Translations under genes and position numbers: made by a program | Notes under the pieces: generated by a model | What the model saw: the letters and a program-made list of their open reading frames with translations, nothing else | What the model was told of the DNA's origin: nothing | Database searches by the model: none | Assembly: GCA_018340805.1 (NCBI GenBank) | Contig: JACMZG010001870.1 | Location: 45,651,506-45,715,505 of the forward strand | DNA: 64,000 bases | Origin: Microvelia longipes | Lineage: Eukaryota; Arthropoda; Insecta; Hemiptera; Veliidae | Reading direction: 5' to 3' | Shown here: positions 57,910 through 64,000 of the stretch, piece by piece | How positions within the stretch are numbered: position 1 is the first letter of the stretch | Layout of the letters: each line of letters opens with the position of its first letter

Positions 57910-58099
57910 TATTTTTAATATAATTTTGAACATTAAGTACTTAAAATGATACGAGTATCATTTTAAGTCAATGATGACAACAATCATACAAGGACAGTAA
58001 AAACAATATAATTGCATTGATAACATGAAAGGCAATGACTGGCAGTTTAAAGTAAGGGTACCACTCTAACAACAAAAAAATTATTTTCTGTCGGCATCC

Positions 58100-58225
58100 T
58101 TACTGATTCAGGTGCTTAAAAAATATTTATTGTCAAACCACAATACACATAAAAAAGAAAAATGACCGGAGTTGTACTTTTTTATGTATTGTGGTTTGAC
58201 AATAAATATTTTTTAAACTCAATTG
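58100..58225. repeat. Short perfect inverted repeat
   Basis: AATATTTATTGTCAAACCAC and its complement are separated by about 50 bp. Downstream of DPH5; no coding. Confidence 0.7.
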
Positions 58226-59237
58226 TGTTAAATTTTAACCATGTTTAACATATACCACAAAATCTCTGTCAAAACAACTAATGATTGATTCAGGTGCTGT
58301 TGGCACTCTGATGAGTTAGATATATCAGTGTGGGACATGACATTTTGTCTATCAAACAAATGATGACCAATGTCGAATGATAGAACATTTCCCAGATATA
58401 GACACACATTCCTAGGTTTCTCTAGCAGTATTATATTATGTCATCTATCTTAAAGCATGACAACTTGTTTTTATGTCATCTCAAATTTCAATTACTTATG
58501 GAGTCATAATTTTCATTTACCTCCCCAGCATCTTGCTTTATGCCAAGTTTCATTTCGATTTGAGGAAGACTTTGAGTTCTAACTTGAAGATACATATTTC
58601 TTATGCTTTCTCTTATTGCAATTTTTTAAGTTGCTTCTTGTGCTCAGATTTAAAGTGTTAAATGCAGGTAAGTTAGCTGTATTTTCGATTTAGATTAGAA
58701 ATTGATTTTGGTTGGGGGGCTGGGGCTGCCAATTTTGGTATAACTCTCATGGGAGTCCAATGGTCTGAAGTTAGCACATCCCTGCTCTAGAGTGACCAGT
58801 GTATCCCACAGAGCACAAAGCTCGAATTTACCAGTTTCTAAGAGATCAAGTAAAGGTTTGTAAAAAGGTGGGAGGGAGTCACTATTGTTCCCACTTTTCA
58901 CTGCTTTTCTGGGGACCAGCGTTAATAATATATCAAAAGGGTGACAAATCTTACCTACCGTATAGGGAAATATTATCTATAGGGATGACAGTTTACATTT
59001 TGTACTAAATATTATTAAGAGTTAAAAGTTTAATAATAAATATATTTATATTGATTCAATGTATTGTTGTTGATCCTTTATTTTAATTATAATGCCTAAG
59101 ATTTTATAGGGCCAAAAGGTAATGGCCGCTACAAGACGCTGGAGGCCTCGCCTTATATCACTGTTAGTTGTCCTATATCAATTTGCCATATTAATTGTTT
59201 ATTTAAGTGCCATATTGTTACGATAGAAGTGAATTTC

Positions 59238-59468
59238 CTAATCAGGGAATATATATATATATATATATATATAAATATTATTATTAAGAATATATCACAG
59301 AGGAATTTATAATTTTTCAGAAAAGGCCATATACAGTGGAATTTATAATATATATTATATATATATATATAATATATTATATATATATATATATATATAT
59401 TATATTATTATTATTTTTTTATTATTTATTTTATTTATTTTTTTATTTATTTATTTATTTTTATTTAT

Positions 59469-59532
<64 letters not shown>

Positions 59533-59540
59533 TATATACA
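59238..59540 (+). repeat. (TA)n/(TTTA)n low-complexity tract
   Basis: About 300 bp of TA runs with a TTTATT centre; the two TA flanks are mutually inverted. Confidence 0.93.
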
Positions 59541-59718
59541 TTCTTAATAAGTGAGCCCCATTAGTGTAAGGTTTAGGAGCAATAAGCCATGCTAACCACT
59601 AAACATTTTTACACTTGGAATGATGTGAATCAGGTATCAGAGGTAGAGACAATGTTCCGACTCCTACCCTTCTCTCTAACCAGCTTTTAATCAAGGGAAT
59701 CTAGTTCTACTACTTTTG

Positions 59719-60990
59719 TAATTTCTCTTTTTGTAGCACTTTTATTTTATAGAACTCCCACATCTTGATAGGAAATTTAAACACAACTGCTTAAAGTTCT
59801 ATAATACAACAAAGACTAATTATTTAGCTATATTTCACCTAACATTGTAGGCATCACAGGTAAATATTTTTTTACAAAATCATAGCTGACTAGATAATTA
59901 CACAGACAAACAAAACTTAAAAACTAATATCACAGTTAATTAAAACTAATTAAACACAGTCAAATAACAATTTAAATAAATAAATTAATAAAACCGAAGT
60001 GAGATAACAAATTGATAAGATAAGAACAAGAAGATTAAATAGTAAATAAATATGTCAGGCCATAATAAAAATGAAGAGAGAAAAATAGCAACAAATAATA
60101 AATAGATAAGTAGACAAATAAAATAGGTATTAAGTTTATATCCGATATGGTATTTTTACATAATGATTTATAAAAAGTCTTAAAAAAGGAGAATTAACAA
60201 CATCTTTCTGTTCATTGAGAGTATTAGTGGCTGGATTTTTGTTGGACAAATAAATTTCTAACGATTCTAAAGCATTTAACCTCCGACCAAAATCCTCTCT
60301 ATGCAGTATGGTTTTGTTTTCTTCCTTGTCACATACATGGTTGGTTTCAAGAATGTGCTTTGCAAATGCTGAACTTTGTGCATACTTTTCTTTTTTATTT
60401 TCTTTTTCTTTAAGAGACTCTTGCACTATCTTCCTTTTCTCAACTAATTTCATTCTTGTCCGTCCCGTCTCAATCTTTAATAGAGAATTGATGTTGTCAA
60501 GATCCTTTTTCAACTCAACTTCTTCCGACATAACTTTCTTTGTCTTCTCCACAGCCCCAAAGTGCTCAGCCCATCTTTTCTCTACAGGTCTCCCTGATCT
60601 TCCTACATACTCAGCATTGCATCCATCTTGTGAGCATTTGAGCCTATAGACACCACTACACTTTCCTTTTTTCCTTTTCTTTAACTTGGCATTCATGAGA
60701 TTCTTCCCAATAGAATTACCTGTATATAAGGCCGGCTTGATTTCCATCTTTTCTAGTTCTGAAAGCGTTCTTTGATGTTTTGCCTAAAAACAAAACTTTT
60801 CTATATTTCTTTGATTGTTTTCTCTCTGAATGCCTAGTTTTTTATCATTAAGCTTTTTAAAAGTATTTTTCATGATATTATCTATGATCTCTTCACTATA
60901 GCCGTTATTGGTTGCTATATATAGCTAAATAATTAGTCTTTGTTGTTATTATAGAACTTTAAGCAGTTGTGTTTAAATTTCCTATCAAGA
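59719..60990 (-). mobile_element. Truncated Penelope-like retroelement inserted in a MITE
   Basis: Flanked by the 13-bp direct repeat TCTACTACTTTTG (59706-59718 and 60991-61003), the target duplication. Inverted arms of about 75 bp (from 59763, and to 60990) enclose a minus-strand PLE ORF end. A one-sided tail of about 44 nt lies between the left target repeat and the arm. The surrounding sequence belongs to a TIR element also seen at 26848-27181. Confidence 0.85.
60136..60935 (-). pseudogene. PLE pol C-terminus with GIY-YIG endonuclease
   Basis: Minus-strand frame. Reads NGYSEEIIDNIMKNTFKKL (end of the PLE reverse transcriptase) and, after an in-frame TAG near 60780, SGVYRLKCS... YVGRSGRPVEKRWAEH, the GIY-YIG core in its GVY/YVG form with the conserved Arg. 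Then SAFAKHILETNH and ALESLEIYLSNK, the PLE C-terminal blocks. About 60 highly charged residues lie between the EH and SAFAKH blocks, where PLEs normally have only a short link. The frame is 5'-truncated, with one stop: a dead copy, or a stop introduced by a sequence error. Confidence 0.85.
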
Positions 60991-61742
60991 TCTACTACTT
61001 TTGACCGCCCCTATTACCTACTAGTGGCTGGTAGGTACTAGTGGCACAGGCTCAGCAACAGCTAAAGCTTTAGCTGTTACTATTCGTATTAGCTGTATAT
61101 TCGTTCTAATGAGCAACGGTTAGCTTATTAGTATTAATGTTATGCATGGCAGCGTAATAATTAAACTAGAGTCTTTTTGTATACTACATATTTTATACTT
61201 AGTATTCAAAAAGACATAAATTATTTATGTTTTCAGCTTTTTCTTTATGGAAAACAAAAATAAAGTAAGTGTTTAAAAATGAAACCAATATAAATTAAAC
61301 TTTTGTACAAAGTGCTAAATTAAAAAAGGCCTCTTGAATCGGTTGTTATAGCTGGTGAATATCAGTAGAGAGGGTGGGGTTGTTGGTGCTGCAGTCTGGA
61401 CAGAATTTGCTCAGGACCATGTGAAGAGTGAGAGTCAGAACACTGTCTCTACGGGATTTTTCGTATTGATTATTACTGTCTCTACCTTCAACCCTCACTT
61501 TACATCAATTTAGTTATTATGTTACTCTATAATGGATTGCTCTTTTTGTTACAAAATATCTATCGTTGAAAAGAGCCGCACTTTGTTAATTTGTAGCGTA
61601 ATTTGCTTTCAACATTTGAAAAGTAAATGATTTTTAGGACTTCATGAGATGAAATACTTATCATGCTCACTTGAATAAATATGTCAGTACTATGTTTAAT
61701 TAAAGATTATTTGTATATTCGTTCCCCCTACAATATCTGATC

Positions 61743-61815
61743 CAAAACTCTGTGAAACTTAAATATGCCAAATCTAAATTCTTTAATTCTACCAGTGGAG
61801 TGCCTCAAGGCTCTA
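61743..61815 (+). pseudogene. Non-LTR reverse transcriptase scrap
   Basis: Reads NSVKLKYAKSKFFNSTSGVP then QGS, the SGVPQGS motif before the RT active site. The frame is lost right after it. Confidence 0.55.
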
Positions 61816-62922
61816 TGTTGCAGGCTTTTTGGATATCGGGCTTTGTGTACAATGCCCAACCAGAACAGGTATTATGAGAAGCGTTGCCAGATTTCCCATA
61901 TTCTTGGGGCATTGTGCACAATGCCTGTCTCCTGTTGGGCTATTCGGTCTAAACATACCTTTTCCATTTGTAATATTTTTATATTAGTTTCTTGAAGAAT
62001 ACGTAACGGTTAAAATTAGTGCTCAATTTAACCTAACGCTTCTCCCCATTCTGTACTGTGTAATTTATATTATCAATTAGTAGTGATAGTAATATGGGAG
62101 TGGGTAACTACCAGGCAAGTAGGCCACGTGGTTGGGCCCTTTTTGCCAGCTCCTAAGATAGTGTTCTACTCCTTTTAATTTCAAGTGTAGGTATATTTCA
62201 TCTAACCTAGACAGAAGAGCCGTGGATTTCTATGGTTCCTCTAATGCTTTTTCAAGCAATCATACATATTTTCACTGACTCTTATAGTCTAGTGAAAACT
62301 GGGAAACACATGCTCTCACTGTTCATAGTATTAAGAATACCCTTAATGGTAGCTTAGTTTCTGGTGTTCCATAAATGAACCCGACACCAAGCCGTCACAA
62401 ACTGGTGAATGCGCTAAAAAAACCCTGGTGCAGTTTTATTTTTTATTTGCTCCATTTTTTTTTATTAATTAATTGATTTAATTTTCCCAATTTTTTAAAC
62501 TAATTATGTACTTTATTTTTTAAGATATTTCCACTTATTCTAATATTATAAACACTATATTTTTCTTTATTTACAATTTTATTTCTTATAATTTTAAATG
62601 CTCAGAGGCTCATTTATAGATTATTCAGCGATCAATTTTAATTGATATTTTTTTCTTAATATTTAATTCATTATTTTTTTCAAAAAATAAATATTTAAAC
62701 TCTGAAACCGAGCTGTTACAAATAGATACCAAGGAACTACATATTGAAAGGAGTTTTATCATTGAAAAATACATTAATACAGCCATTATTGCTATTATGT
62801 ATTACTTTTGCTATTTTGTCTTTCACATATTGAAAGACAGATTTTTAACAATAATATGAATTAAATCGGTCCAAAGACCAATTCTGAGAGACTCGACAAG
62901 ATGCACTACTATAGTTCTAAAG

Positions 62923-63672
62923 CAGCCTGGGCAAACTTTTCTAGCAAAGGGCCGCTTAGTCTTTTTACAGCCAGCCGCGGGCCGCATTCCTTAAATTTTA
63001 TAGTATGCCAAACCCGCAACAAATTGCTGTTACGCTGGTGTTTAACTAAAGTCAAATTTATTCTCAAAGAATAGGAATTGGTGAGCTTTAGCACTAATCG
63101 GAAAAAACGACACGAAGTATCTTCGTCAGATCTTGAAATATAACTGAAGACAAATTTAGCATTAATACTAAGGCCCGTATTCAAAGACATCTTCCTAACA
63201 TTTTCAGAAAAATGTTAGGAAGATGTCTTTGAATACGAGCCTAAGTGTAAAAATAATTTTAAAAAATATTCCATGAAATAAAGATCAAGGGATTGTATTT
63301 TATCAACTCCTTTTCGGCAATTTACAGGAGGCAAAATAGCTTTTTTTATCTTATTATTGTGAAAATAAAAATTCGCTAAAATAATTATAATTCGCCAAAT
63401 CCGACAATGACAATTGATATGAAAGGCGACCGCTCTTTATGTAATGTTTCTTATCTTACTAGTTTTTGTTTCTCCAAACTTTAAAGTTAAAGTAACAATC
63501 CATTATTTCCTTATCTTGGTATCTAACTTTTTATAATAGTATTGAATTAAATAAATTATTTGCTTATATACCTAATATTTTTTATTTTTAATTTATTTTA
63601 TTTTTTTCCAAACATTTTAATTTTGCTCGCGGGCCACATAAAATGTCGCGGGCCGTAGTTTGCCCAGGCCTG
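62923..63672. mobile_element. hAT-type MITE with 8-bp target duplication
   Basis: TIRs CAGCCTGGGCAAACTTTT and (complement) CAGGCCTGGGCAAACTACGG; GGGCCGC-rich subterminal parts. TTCTAAAG lies directly on both sides (62915-62922, 63673-63680), the 8-bp duplication typical of hAT. No transposase is encoded. An internal hairpin is at 63172-63245. Confidence 0.9.
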
Positions 63673-64000
63673 TTCTAAAGCAACTACTCTAAAACCATAA
63701 TTTTCAACCTTCATTATGAGCGTCATTAGCACCAGGCAGATTGCTTTAGGTAAATCCAACAAATCAACCCCTTCTTTATTTTCCCAGGATCTATGATCCA
63801 TCCAATCCACCATATTTGTCTTTTTTTCATTTTCTTAAGATTTTGAGTAAAATTACAACACCAATGTTATACACAAAAAATTGTAAATTTATTTATTTAA
63901 AAATTAAACAAAAATAATAGTTTTACATTGATTTTTGTTATTTCTTATAATTATATCTTAAAATATTTTTTTTTTTTATAAAATACATTTAAAATTGTTT

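Larger units (their letters stand above)
59636..61497. mobile_element. Second copy of the same MITE, interrupted by a PLE
   Basis: Left TIR CAGAGGTAGAGACAATGTTC and body AATCAAGGGAATCTAGTTCT match 26848-26940. The right part, GGACCATGTGAAGAGTGAGA and CACTGTCTCTACGG, matches 27130-27180. The PLE and its target repeat lie between. Confidence 0.75.
57910..64000. other. Intergenic region downstream of DPH5
   Basis: Holds TA tracts, the PLE-in-MITE nest, an RT scrap and the hAT MITE. 57910-59230 and 61500-62900 have no recognised gene; short ORFs there lack family motifs. Confidence 0.55.

Noticed and set aside
58310..58345. CTGATGAG as a hammerhead ribozyme
   Set aside because: No GAAA follows at the right distance and no stem II is seen.
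60308..60649. Plus-strand 113-aa ORF
   Set aside because: Antisense to the PLE GIY-YIG frame.

Overview
The window is AT-rich, intron-rich, transposon-laden animal DNA, most probably from an insect. Two cellular genes can be read exon by exon, both on the + strand. (1) An Acf1/BAZ1A-type chromatin-remodelling subunit occupies 437-43266; its first exon or exons lie left of the window. Nineteen exons with GT-AG borders and matching phases give the end of the WAC domain, a basic linker, DDT, WHIM motifs, two PHD fingers and a C-terminal bromodomain. (2) A complete five-exon DPH5 gene (diphthine methyl ester synthase, 271 aa) occupies 50813-57785. The genes lie head-to-tail, about 7.5 kb apart, and do not obviously act in one pathway. 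The organism call rests on the two-PHD Acf1 layout and the types of mobile element; no species can be named.

Everything else is intron or intergenic DNA dominated by mobile elements. A young Ty3/gypsy-type LTR retrotransposon (20799-26380, minus strand) sits in an Acf1 intron inside a TA microsatellite. It has near-identical 325-bp LTRs, a tRNA-Leu primer site and gag, protease, RT, RNase H and integrase segments split by single-base frameshifts. Penelope-like elements (PLEs) are prominent: one truncated copy keeps a GIY-YIG endonuclease (59719-60990), and five short palindromic insertions share one architecture (one-sided tail of about 35-37 nt, inverted arms, 10-15 bp target duplication). 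Also present are a tRNA-derived SINE family, a SINE-like family carrying the 5S rRNA internal promoter region, two dead mariner copies, fragments of non-LTR retrotransposons, a hAT-type MITE with an 8-bp target duplication, several other inverted-repeat elements, four minisatellites and many (TA)n tracts.

Layout: 1-20 kb, Acf1 exons 1-13 with SINEs, mariner and PLE palindromes in the introns; 20-28 kb, LTR element and MITE; 28-43 kb, PHD2, acidic linker and bromodomain exons separated by long repeat-filled introns; 43-50.8 kb, intergenic, with two minisatellites and a PLE nested in a 5S-SINE; 50.8-57.8 kb, DPH5; 57.8-64 kb, intergenic, with PLE-in-MITE nesting and a hAT MITE. The most interesting items are the uniform PLE palindromes with hammerhead-like cores, the 5S-derived SINE family, a PCNA-interaction-like motif in Acf1 beside a one-base frameshift, and the PLE endonuclease with a charged insertion.
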